This document shows positions 1 to 8,310 of a stretch of DNA of 64,000 nucleotides, one piece after another. A model generated the notes under the pieces. It worked only from the letters and a program-made list of their open reading frames with translations. It was not told the origin of the DNA and did not search any database. Each line of letters begins with the position of its first letter. Within the stretch, counting starts at the first letter, position 1. The stretch comes from CAWIVH01 sp963839475. GTDB lineage: Bacteria; Acidobacteriota; UBA6911. A program made the translations under genes and the position numbers. The stretch is taken from NCBI GenBank assembly GCA_963839475.1, contig CAWIVH010000013.1, positions 248,001 through 312,000 on the forward strand. Reading direction: 5' to 3'.

Positions 1-1925
1 CACAGGCCTATATCGGTACGGTGAGACTGGAATCCAGCCCTGTGGATTCCGGACTGGTCCAGGCCGTAATTCCCGCCTATATGCTTACAGAGGCGGTGGA
101 ACTTCGGCTTCAGGTGATTACCAATCCCGGGCCGAACCAGGAGGTGAGTAACGCATACCTTATCTACGTTTACAGGGAAAGTCTCACGCTGACCGGTGTT
201 GAAACGAACGGTTATTTGCTGGAGGGCAGGGGCGGGACCACGATCATCCTTCATGGATCAGGATTTCTCCCCGGCGCGAAGGTATTGATAAATAGAAGCA
301 GCACAGGCATCGGAATCAGGAGCCTCGACGAAACCACAATCGTGGCAGATGTGCCGGCTCCATTCTTCAAGAAGGCCGGGGTATACCCGGTCGTAGTGGT
401 TAATCCTTACCCGAAAAATCTGGAATCTAATACCCTGCTTTTGACGGTATACAGCTTTGATCCCGATACCTTTACCCGTCCGTCTGCCGTGGAGGTAAAG
501 AGCGGCGATACAACGATCGAAATCTATGGGAAGGATTTCGGCCCGACTTCTCGCGCCTACGTCGATCTGGTGCGACTGGAAACGACCTACGTGGATTCAG
601 GGCTGGTGAAGGCTTTAATTCCAGCGTATATGTTCGATGCACCGACGGAAATCCGCCTCAAAGTGGTGACCGATGAATCGGGGCCGAACCAGAGGGAGAG
701 CCGGGTTTACTCCATATATGTTTACCAGAAGACTCTTACGCTGACCGGCATCGAAACGGACGGCAACCTGCTCGAAGGGAGGGCGGCAGCGATCCTTATC
801 CTGAAGGGAAGCGGGTTCTTACCCAAAGCCCAAGTCCGCATCAACGGCCTCAGCGACGGTATCGAGATTCTCTCACTGGATGGAAGTAGGATTGAAGCCA
901 AGGTACCCGCGGCATACTTCGCCACAGGCGGCATATACCCGGTGGTGGTGGCCAACCCATACCCGGAAAATGCGGAATCCAATATTTTCCTGATGTCAGT
1001 ATATTTCCCGATCCCTGCGGTGGAATCCATTTACCCCGCTGCAATGTCCGCTCGCATCGAGGAAGGGGCCCAACCCTTGGACCTGACCCTTTATGGCTAT
1101 GGTTTTCGCCGGGGTGCCGTGGTCCTTATGGATGACAAGCCCATGCCGACGATCTATTGCGAACTGAACGCGGCCTGCCTGGCCGAGCACATCAATGCAG
1201 TCATAGATCCCCGGCTCTTGCGAGTGGGCGGATTCAAAAAAATCAGCGTTCGAAATCCCGATCCCTCTTTGGATCCTTCGCAGGTTGTCTTCCTGCGTGT
1301 CGAAAACCTGCAGCCGACCATTACATCGGTGATTCCCGGAACGGCTAAGCTGGTGAATGTGCAGAAGCTCAATAATTCTTATTCTATGCCTATCGTAGTC
1401 AACGGCACCAATTTCGCGCCCGGCACCGACTCGATCCCCGGCACCCAAGTCCGCTTGACCCGAGTTACCACGCCGCCCGGTGTGCCAGGGGAATTCGTGA
1501 TTCCGGACGCGATAATCAGCAGCACGCAGCTCTATTTCACGATACCAGTCTCGTACCCGGGTTCGATCGGAGACTGGACGGTTGAAGCTAAGAATCCGCA
1601 GCCCGGAGGAGGGCTGTCGAAACCAGTGGTATTCTCAATAACCGAACGGACCTTCGATCCCAATCCTTTCCTGATTTTCCTGACGCCCGAAACCGTTCCG
1701 GCAGGGGGAGGCTCGTTTACCTTAACGGTTACAGGCCAGGGGTTCGAACAGAACGCCTTGATAAATTTCAGTTCCATCCCCCTGGCAACTACCTATGTTT
1801 CAGAGAAGGAACTCACTGCCGTTGTCCCGGCTACAATGATCAGAACGGCAGGCAAGAAGGCGGTGACTGTTACCAACCCGAACAACGGGGGAACCTCCAA
1901 TAAGCTTTTTGTGGAAGTGCAATAG
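1..1925 (+). CDS. IPT/TIG-repeat surface protein, 5' end outside window
   Basis: The reading frame is already open at the first base and the residues before the first possible start (a GTG at 21) match the internal repeat, so the true start lies upstream. The visible part is a string of immunoglobulin-like IPT/TIG beta-sandwich modules, recognisable by recurring GSGFLP...V.ING, LTAVVPA and VTNPNNGG-type strands. Two consecutive modules are nearly copies with a period of 183 residues (VDSGLV recurs at bases 42 and 591). There is no transmembrane segment, LPXTG or PEP-CTERM tail at the C-terminus, so it is probably secreted or held by an N-terminal anchor that is not visible. IPT/TIG modules usually serve adhesion or carbohydrate contact; the actual ligand cannot be told. 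It is convergent with the next gene. Confidence 0.85.
   Translation, partial: QAYIGTVRLESSPVDSGLVQAVIPAYMLTEAVELRLQVITNPGPNQEVSNAYLIYVYRESLTLTGVETNGYLLEGRGGTTIILHGSGFLPGAKVLINRSSTGIGIRSLDETTIVADVPAPFFKKAGVYPVVVVNPYPKNLESNTLLLTVYSFDPDTFTRPSAVEVKSGDTTIEIYGKDFGPTSRAYVDLVRLETTYVDSGLVKALIPAYMFDAPTEIRLKVVTDESGPNQRESRVYSIYVYQKTLTLTGIETDGNLLEGRAAAILILKGSGFLPKAQVRINGLSDGIEILSLDGSRIEAKVPAAYFATGGIYPVVVANPYPENAESNIFLMSVYFPIPAVESIYPAAMSARIEEGAQPLDLTLYGYGFRRGAVVLMDDKPMPTIYCELNAACLAEHINAVIDPRLLRVGGFKKISVRNPDPSLDPSQVVFLRVENLQPTITSVIPGTAKLVNVQKLNNSYSMPIVVNGTNFAPGTDSIPGTQVRLTRVTTPPGVPGEFVIPDAIISSTQLYFTIPVSYPGSIGDWTVEAKNPQPGGGLSKPVVFSITERTFDPNPFLIFLTPETVPAGGGSFTLTVTGQGFEQNALINFSSIPLATTYVSEKELTAVVPATMIRTAGKKAVTVTNPNNGGTSNKLFVEVQ
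42..1008 (+). repeat. 549-bp in-frame tandem duplication inside the IPT/TIG gene
   Basis: The block starting with VDSGLV at base 42 recurs at base 591, a period of 549 bp (183 codons). The second copy runs to about base 1008 before diverging. Matching landmarks include IPAYM, LTLTG.ET, LLEGR, GSGFLP and YPVVV.NPYP. The copies differ at many synonymous and some nonsynonymous sites, so the duplication is not recent. Confidence 0.85.
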
Positions 1926-1972
1926 CATCGAATTCCGCACGCCGGGGCCCTGGTGGCACTGCGGTTCAAAAA

Positions 1973-2015
1973 AATGGGGACGGCCGCCGAATGGTTGTTG
2001 GCGGCTGTCCCCATT
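1973..2015. terminator. Bidirectional stem-loop between convergent genes
   Basis: A 16-bp stem (AATGGGGACGGCCGCC, 11-nt loop, GGCGGCTGTCCCCATT; one G-T wobble) lies between two convergent genes. On the minus strand the stem is followed by a run of seven T, the form of a rho-independent terminator for the gene at 2049-4544. The sequence also resembles the REP/RAYT-type small palindromes common in several phyla; only genome-wide copy number could show that. Confidence 0.65.
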
Positions 2016-2048
2016 GGTTAAGTTTGCGTCCGGTTTGGCTGTCTTCGC

Positions 2049-4544
2049 TTAACGCAGCCGGCCGGTGCAAATCCACCGGGCGGGTGAACTGATCCATCTC
2101 CAGGCGGAAGTGGCTGAATAATTAACCCAGACGCCATTGCCCTGCCAGATGCCCAGGAGGTCAGCTTTACCATCTCCGTCCAGGTCTCCTGCCGCAATTT
2201 TCGACGCGCCACTGGTCAACACCGACCACGTGCCGGTTGCCGAATCCCTGGCCCAGACGACAGATCCCCAGATTCCGATAACGTCGTCCTTGCCGTCTCC
2301 GTTCAGATCCCCGGCGGCGATAAAATCAGGAGCCGAGGAGAGGTTTTGCCATGTGCCGGTTGAGGCATATCGGACCCAAATCCCGCCCTGGGTCGGCCAG
2401 ACGCCGACCAGATCGACTTTCCCGTCCCCATCCAGGTCTGCCAGAGCTCCCATGGTGACGTTGGTGGCAATGGTATACCAGGCGCCGGTTGCTGAATCCC
2501 GGCCCCAGACGGTTCCGCCCCAGATCCCGGCTATATCGGCTCTCCCGTCATTCGTGAGGTCGCCGGCTCCAATCCAGCTCGGCACCGAGGAGGTAATCAG
2601 CTGCCATTGGCCGGAAGATGTGTACCTTACCCAGACTCCGGAAGACCAAATCCCGACCAGGTCATCGGTCCCGTCACCGTCGATGTCGCCGGTACAAAGC
2701 ATGGATGCGGGAGTGCTGAGGTAGACCCAGGCCTCGGTATCGGAATTCCAGTAGTAAACTCCGGACCCGTCCCAGGTTCCGATCAGATCCATTCTTAGTG
2801 TCTGCACACCCGCGAGGATCGCAAAGGCGGCGTTGGAGTAATCTTCGACACTGTTTTGATAGATTCTCACCCGGTAGTCATTGGCGGGAACCTGATTCGA
2901 TGGAATCGTCCACTGAAAGGTTCCGGCGGATGCCGCCGGAGTTCCGATGGTTGCGACTTTGGTGATGCTGCGATACAAGTCGATCGTTACATTCCCCGCC
3001 AGCCCGGTTTGTGACCAGGTAATGTTGTGAACGGTTCCCGCCTGCCAGCTTTCCCCGCCATTGGGCGAGTTCACGGTAAGGCTGGCCAGGGCGTTCACCA
3101 CCGGCAGCGTCACATCAGCCATGACGAAGGTCTTGTCGCCGTTTTTTACTCCGACTCTGTAGGTCATCCCGTCCAGCTGGGTGATCTTTCCGCCTGGCAC
3201 TCCTTGTGTTGCGTAGACGCCATCCCCTGCGGCCGTATCCGGAGCTGCCCCGTTATCCAAAGGCTGGAATTGGAAGTAGACGGGTAGGTTGCTGAAATTG
3301 CCCTCAGTAATCCCGTTGATGAGGGCGGCCTGTCCCACGGTTTTAAGATCCGTGAGGCCGGCCGGCGAAGAAAGCGCCGTGCGCATGATCACTTTCGCCG
3401 AGGTGTTATTCCGCACCATGGCGTAGGGCGAGAAGTTGATAGAATTGATATGTGGCGCCGATGTTACCAGGGCCTGCTCATCGTTCAAATGCCCATAAAA
3501 GATCGCCCAGTCGTTCGTTTGATCGGACTGGAACAGGACATGGGCGCCATCCCTGGTGATGCATACGCTCCTATAAACGGAGAGGTACAAAGGAAAACCC
3601 ATGGTTATATCGAATTGTCCGGAGCCATCCGTGCGGACCAGCCTGCCGCCCCCGTCGTGAACGAAGAACTTGCTGCCATCGTAGGTCATAGCCGGAAATT
3701 CGTTGGAATACCTGTCGCCGGATCCCAGGTCACGCACCTGCTGGCCGGCCGAATTGGCGGCAAACCACTCGCCGTTGTTCATCCAGACAACGGTTGAACC
3801 GTCCTGGTTGATTCCCAGCCGGAGTTTTCCCTGACCGTCCTGCGTAATTTTGACTGACGAGCCGTTTCTATAAATGAATAAGTCGGACAGGCCATGTACG
3901 CCGTTCAGCGAATAGCCCCAGAATCTGTATAAGATGGTTCCGCCATCCGCGGAAATCGCGAACTCCTGGATGGAATAACCCACCCCACCGTTGTAGGGGA
4001 CTGAGGCATCGTTGATCAGCTTCACGATGGATGAGCCGTCCTGGCTGGCCCGCCACAGATCGTCATCCGCCAGAAAGTACACATATGCTCCGCTCGCAAT
4101 CGTTTTCGGATAGCTGTTGATAAGATTCGGGCCGTTCGTGAATGCCAGATTGATCTTGGTGGCTGTCCCGCCCTGAATTTTGTAGATGGCTTTCACATAC
4201 GGGTCGATGACAAAAATCTTGCTGCCGTCTTCGCTGATGGCCGGCGGACTCAGGTTTTTTGCCAGGGCGTCCGGCTCCACATACCTGAGGTTCGAGCCGT
4301 CCGGATTGCAGAGGTAAACTCGACCCGGCCGGTTGCTTCCCTGTGTGGTAAAGGCTACAACCGTCCCGTCTGCGCTCATGCCGGCATAATAGATTTCTTG
4401 GCTATTTGCCGATGCTGTTCGATAGTCCACCAGCCAATCATAAACGGCATAAAACTGGTACGAAGTGTCGCCATATCCTGAAGGTACGAGAAGAAACATC
4501 AAAAAAGCCAGGCAAAATATGCACTGCATTTTTCGTGTAATCAT
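2049..4544 (-). CDS. Secreted TolB-like propeller protein with FG-GAP/VCBS-type repeats
   Basis: An 831-residue exported protein. The start is ATG at 4544, because an AGGAGGGG ribosome site sits 6 bases upstream; a longer frame would translate that site. A signal peptide (residues 1-25, hydrophobic FCLAFLMFLLVPSGYG) is followed by a TolB/WD40-like beta-propeller (about 30-380: SADGT, SEDGSKIF, TYDGSKFF repeats), a beta-sandwich near 490-580 containing SPNGGESWQAG and NITW (Kre9/KNH-like Ig fold), then five tandem units of about 44-47 residues with D.DGDG..D calcium loops. The units alternate between W.RY.S.G and W.RDSATG types, so the array grew by duplicating a pair. It ends inside a sixth unit (ICTGRLR). 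Likely an extracellular binding or adhesion protein; no catalytic motif seen. Confidence 0.8.
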   Translation of the reverse strand: MITRKMQCIFCLAFLMFLLVPSGYGDTSYQFYAVYDWLVDYRTASANSQEIYYAGMSADGTVVAFTTQGSNRPGRVYLCNPDGSNLRYVEPDALAKNLSPPAISEDGSKIFVIDPYVKAIYKIQGGTATKINLAFTNGPNLINSYPKTIASGAYVYFLADDDLWRASQDGSSIVKLINDASVPYNGGVGYSIQEFAISADGGTILYRFWGYSLNGVHGLSDLFIYRNGSSVKITQDGQGKLRLGINQDGSTVVWMNNGEWFAANSAGQQVRDLGSGDRYSNEFPAMTYDGSKFFVHDGGGRLVRTDGSGQFDITMGFPLYLSVYRSVCITRDGAHVLFQSDQTNDWAIFYGHLNDEQALVTSAPHINSINFSPYAMVRNNTSAKVIMRTALSSPAGLTDLKTVGQAALINGITEGNFSNLPVYFQFQPLDNGAAPDTAAGDGVYATQGVPGGKITQLDGMTYRVGVKNGDKTFVMADVTLPVVNALASLTVNSPNGGESWQAGTVHNITWSQTGLAGNVTIDLYRSITKVATIGTPAASAGTFQWTIPSNQVPANDYRVRIYQNSVEDYSNAAFAILAGVQTLRMDLIGTWDGSGVYYWNSDTEAWVYLSTPASMLCTGDIDGDGTDDLVGIWSSGVWVRYTSSGQWQLITSSVPSWIGAGDLTNDGRADIAGIWGGTVWGRDSATGAWYTIATNVTMGALADLDGDGKVDLVGVWPTQGGIWVRYASTGTWQNLSSAPDFIAAGDLNGDGKDDVIGIWGSVVWARDSATGTWSVLTSGASKIAAGDLDGDGKADLLGIWQGNGVWVNYSATSAWRWISSPARWICTGRLR

Positions 4545-4687
4545 GTTGCCCCTCCTCCACAATGTCGGGCCGTCGGGTTTGACGGGGCTTGCAAGCTAAA
4601 AAGCCAACCTAATGAGCTCTATTTAGAGCTTCCCAATTTGCTAATGCAACACAATTTTGCTGCCGTTGAAAGCCGTACCGCGCGCTC

Positions 4688-6658
4688 CTACGGACTTATT
4701 ACGTTTTGGCGATCACGATAAGGTAATTTGCGGCGGTAGGTATCCAATCGCTGTTGATAGGAATCGAGTACCGAATGGGGCAAAGAGGAGCGCGTAGCGA
4801 GATCGCAAACGAGTTGGCCGATTCTCACGGCCTCTCCGAAGTTGCCGATCTCAGCGTTCGCCGCTGCCAGTGTGTCCAGGTAATTCATATCCTGGTACCC
4901 GGTGGCGTTGCAGACGATAAGCGCGAGACGCAGGGCTTCGGCGCCATTGAGGACATTTGGATCCTCCGAGGTTGCCAGGAGCCAGGCGAGGTCGTTTTGT
5001 GCCTCTATCCAATCCGGCTTCCATTGAAGAGCCTGTCGATAGTTCTCCACAGCCTGCTGAGCTTTGCCCAGATGGCTCGATATTTGCGCAAGGATATAGT
5101 AGGGCTCCGCATCGTTGCCTTTCATTCGAATGGCTTCGATGATTTGAGGTTCGGCCTCCCGAAATTGCTGCAGGGCAAAATAGGACAGCCCCAGGTTGTA
5201 CCGCGCTTCGTAAAATCCTGGCCGGATTTCCAGCGACGCCTTCAGCTCCACAATCGCCTCGGCGTGCCGGCCCTTTTTTGCCAGCGCAGTCCCGTAGTCG
5301 TGGAGTGTGTCGGCGTCACCAGGCCTGAGCCGCAAGGATTCACGATAGCAGGTCAAGGCTTCATCGATCTTTTCCTGCTGCACAAACACCACTCCCAGGT
5401 TGTCGTAAGCCATCCAGCAACCTGGATTTTTGGCGATGGTGTCGCGCCATAGAAGCTCGACGTCACGATAAATGGCTGACTGCTGAAAGGTGATCGCCCC
5501 GAGAATGAGAACCGGAATTGCGCCGGCAATCCGGACTGCGGGCTGTTGGGTCGGGCTGAAGATCCGGCTGCATCCGATGCTGGCGAGTGAGGCAAAACCG
5601 ACGATCAATCCCAGGCTGGCCAAATATTGAAAATGATCGGCGACAAAGGAATAGAGCATCGGGTATACATCAAAGAACCCGAGGGCAGGGAAGAGACTGC
5701 CCGCAAAAAACAATACCGCTGTGAGTGGGGCCCGTCCCAGCCGATGCCTTCCCAGAAATAGGGCCGCAACGACCAACAATGCTGCCGACGGGTAGAGGTA
5801 CTGCCACCAAACCTTGGAGTCAATGATCCACCGCGGATAAATGAATGTAAGTTGGGCCGGCCAGAGCAGCTTAGCCGCATAAAACCAGAGCGCCCGTCCG
5901 GCGATCAGGCAGCGATCCATGAAGCTGAGCGACCAGTCCATTCCCCGGGCCCCGACGTGGTTTTTTTCAATCCATATGGTTGCCGCTGCCAGGACCAGGC
6001 CGATCACGAACATGGGCGCGACCGGAACAAAGTCGCTGCGCTTCAAATGCCCTTTTTTCCACCAGACGGTCAGCAGAAGAGCTGCGGGCAAGCTGCAGGT
6101 GACGGTCTTGCTGAAAAGCGCACAAAGAAAAAAGACCAGGCTCAAGAGGTAAAATCGCCATTCCGGCTTAGATGGTGCGCTGCCTTCATCAGGCGGAGCG
6201 AATCGCAGGTAGGCCCCGAAGGCCAGGAGATAAAAAAGCAAGGAGAGCACGTTTTTCCGCTCTGTCACCCAGGCAACTGATTCGACGTGCACTGGATGGA
6301 GAGCAAAAATAAAGGCGGCGAAAACCGCACCGGGGATTTCCAGACGCTTGAGGACCCACCAGAGCAGCCAGGCATTGAAGGCATGCAACAGGATATTGAC
6401 AAAATGGTATCCGGCAGGCCAAAGCCCCCAAAGCCGGTATTCAAGCCAGAAAGTGGTGTGGACGAGCGGATAATATTGCGGCATCGAACTCGGCTGAAAC
6501 CAGATGGCTTTCAGCCCTTCCGCCGAGCGCAGGTTGTTGTTATGGGTGACGTAGTAATCATCATCCCAGATATAGCCGCCGCTGAGCGCAGGGAAATAGG
6601 CGGCCAAGGTCAGCAGTATGAGGACACCGGGCAAAAGGATCGATTTCACTCGCAACAT
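4688..6658 (-). CDS. GT-C membrane protein with C-terminal TPR repeats (TMTC-like)
   Basis: A 656-residue integral membrane protein. The N-terminal two thirds hold about ten hydrophobic segments. A WDDD motif lies in the first luminal loop (around residue 35), followed by FALHPVHVESVAWVTERKN, both hallmarks of the GT-C/TMTC-like family that moves sugars from polyprenyl phosphate donors. The last 250 residues are TPR repeats (AYDNLGVVFVQQEKIDEALTCY, YNLGLSYFALQQFREAEPQ). ATG at 6658 is preferred over an upstream TTG at 6673 because the hydrophobic leader starts directly after it. A TATAAT box lies 45 bases upstream on the same strand. Probable role: O-mannosylation or a similar surface modification; substrate unknown. 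Confidence 0.8.
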   Translation of the reverse strand: MLRVKSILLPGVLILLTLAAYFPALSGGYIWDDDYYVTHNNNLRSAEGLKAIWFQPSSMPQYYPLVHTTFWLEYRLWGLWPAGYHFVNILLHAFNAWLLWWVLKRLEIPGAVFAAFIFALHPVHVESVAWVTERKNVLSLLFYLLAFGAYLRFAPPDEGSAPSKPEWRFYLLSLVFFLCALFSKTVTCSLPAALLLTVWWKKGHLKRSDFVPVAPMFVIGLVLAAATIWIEKNHVGARGMDWSLSFMDRCLIAGRALWFYAAKLLWPAQLTFIYPRWIIDSKVWWQYLYPSAALLVVAALFLGRHRLGRAPLTAVLFFAGSLFPALGFFDVYPMLYSFVADHFQYLASLGLIVGFASLASIGCSRIFSPTQQPAVRIAGAIPVLILGAITFQQSAIYRDVELLWRDTIAKNPGCWMAYDNLGVVFVQQEKIDEALTCYRESLRLRPGDADTLHDYGTALAKKGRHAEAIVELKASLEIRPGFYEARYNLGLSYFALQQFREAEPQIIEAIRMKGNDAEPYYILAQISSHLGKAQQAVENYRQALQWKPDWIEAQNDLAWLLATSEDPNVLNGAEALRLALIVCNATGYQDMNYLDTLAAANAEIGNFGEAVRIGQLVCDLATRSSLPHSVLDSYQQRLDTYRRKLPYRDRQNVISP

Positions 6659-6703
6659 GGGCCTGGAATGCAAATTACCAACCTGGATTGGGATTCAAAC
6701 GTC

Positions 6704-6709
6704 ATTATA
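6704..6709 (-). promoter_or_regulatory. Putative -10 box (TATAAT) for the TPR/GT-C gene
   Basis: A perfect TATAAT lies on the minus strand about 45 bases before the ATG at 6658. No good TTGACA-like hexamer sits 16-18 bases further up, so the call rests on the -10 alone. The rest of the 218-bp divergent gap shows nothing I recognise. Confidence 0.35.
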
Positions 6710-6876
6710 GCTGCCTCCGCTGAAATCCTCATGCTCGAAGTTTTCGCATTCCGAATAAAGCGGCACATGCGTGGATCCGGTTTTCGGATACAATACCAGG
6801 GTGCGTGCCGGCGGGAGCTGACTGGGTTCCTGCGGCAAGCTCCGCGGATTACTTGAACCGCCTCAGGAGGGAGGAG

Positions 6877-8148
6877 ATGACCATGGGAATAGAGCTCAAT
6901 CGTCGACAGTTCATAAAGGGCGCAGCCTTCGGGGTCGGTGCAACTGCTGCATGGACTGCCCGCAGCTATGCCGCCATTCCAGGAGCCGGAGAACGCTTGC
7001 GCCTTGGAGTCATTGGATGTGGCGGCATGGCGAATAGTCACATGACCGCGCTTCTTGGCATCAAGGATAAGGCCAACCTGGAATTCGGAGGTGTCTGCGA
7101 CATTTACCAGAAGCGCCTCGATGCCGCCGCGGCCAAAACGAGCGGCAAGCCCTACAAGGACTATCATGAGCTCCTGTCACAAAAAGACATCGACTATGTG
7201 CTCATAGCCACGCCGGAGCACTGGCATCACCGCATGGTCCTGGACTCGCTTGCTGCTGGAAAGCACGTCTACGTCGAAAAGCCAATGAGCCACAGCATCA
7301 AACAGTCCCAGGAAATTGTCCGCAGAATGCAGGGTTCCAAGCTGAAGCTCCAGGTCGGTGTCCAGGGAATGTCGGATGAATCCTATGAAGTGGCAAACCG
7401 CCACATCAAGGAGGGAACCCTGGGAAAGATCGTCATGGCCCAAATCGATTACTCGCGCAACCACATTGATGATTTCTGGGCCTACGACATTGATCCGGAT
7501 GCAAAACCTGGGGTTAACCTGGATTGGAATGCGTGGCTCGGCCCGGCACCCAAGCGCCCCTGGGATCCGCGGCGATATTTCCAGTGGCGGCGATACTGGG
7601 ACTATTCCGGCGGCATTGCTACCGATCTTTTCATTCACCGTGTGACCAGGATTTTGAAAGCGGTTGGGCTTTCCTTCCCGGACAAGGTTGTGGCCACTGG
7701 AGGAAAATGGGAATTTGCCGACAGCGTCGCCGAGATCCCCGACACATTCAATATGCTCTGCGATTACCCGGGAGGACCGACGGTAGTATTGATTTCCTCG
7801 ATGGCGAACAGCACGCCGATCGACCACGTCATCCGGGGGCACAAGGCGACCCTGCAATTTACGCGTGAGGGTTTCACCATCACGCCGCAGGATATTTTCA
7901 TGAAGGCTGCCAAAACCGCGGGGTCGGCAGATTCGCCGAAACCTATTTCCTATAAAAAAACCGGCGGAGAAGATGTCGCTTTGCATCATGCCAACCTTCA
8001 CGCTGCGATCCGGACCGGCGAACCGCTGCGTTGCGATCACATGCTGGGCTATTATGGCGTTGTCGTAACCATGATGGGCGTCGAGTCTCTTCGCAGGCGA
8101 AAATACCTGAAGTGGAATGCCCGGAGTGAACGGGTGGAAACGGCCTGA
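6877..8148 (+). CDS. Tat-exported Gfo/Idh/MocA-family oxidoreductase
   Basis: A 423-residue NAD(P)-dependent sugar oxidoreductase. It starts with a twin-arginine signal (LNRRQFIKGAAFGVGATAAW, then a hydrophobic stretch to residue 35), so it is probably exported folded with its cofactor. The Rossmann motif GVIGCGGMANSH follows, then ATPEHWH and EKPMSH, the family's conserved EKP lysine site, and a C-terminal GFO_IDH_MocA domain with GLSFPDKVVATGG and DTFNMLCDYPGG. The ribosome site AGGAGGGAGGAG lies just before ATG 6877 and ATG 6883; either could be used. Next to a GH2 enzyme, it may oxidise a released sugar or glycoside, as exported members of this family do in keto-glycoside pathways; that role is inferred. 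Confidence 0.9.
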   Translation: MTMGIELNRRQFIKGAAFGVGATAAWTARSYAAIPGAGERLRLGVIGCGGMANSHMTALLGIKDKANLEFGGVCDIYQKRLDAAAAKTSGKPYKDYHELLSQKDIDYVLIATPEHWHHRMVLDSLAAGKHVYVEKPMSHSIKQSQEIVRRMQGSKLKLQVGVQGMSDESYEVANRHIKEGTLGKIVMAQIDYSRNHIDDFWAYDIDPDAKPGVNLDWNAWLGPAPKRPWDPRRYFQWRRYWDYSGGIATDLFIHRVTRILKAVGLSFPDKVVATGGKWEFADSVAEIPDTFNMLCDYPGGPTVVLISSMANSTPIDHVIRGHKATLQFTREGFTITPQDIFMKAAKTAGSADSPKPISYKKTGGEDVALHHANLHAAIRTGEPLRCDHMLGYYGVVVTMMGVESLRRRKYLKWNARSERVETA

Positions 8149-8310
8149 AAATCAATTCCACTCAGGTAACTGACAAATTGCTGGATAAAACGAGGGCCTG
8201 CGGCAGGGTAAGGATCTCTGCCCCTGCCTGGGAACCAGCGGATTCAACGATCCAGCGCTGATGGTTGTGCTGGCGGTGTCGCTCAAATCTATTTAGGGAG
8301 TTCATCCCCA

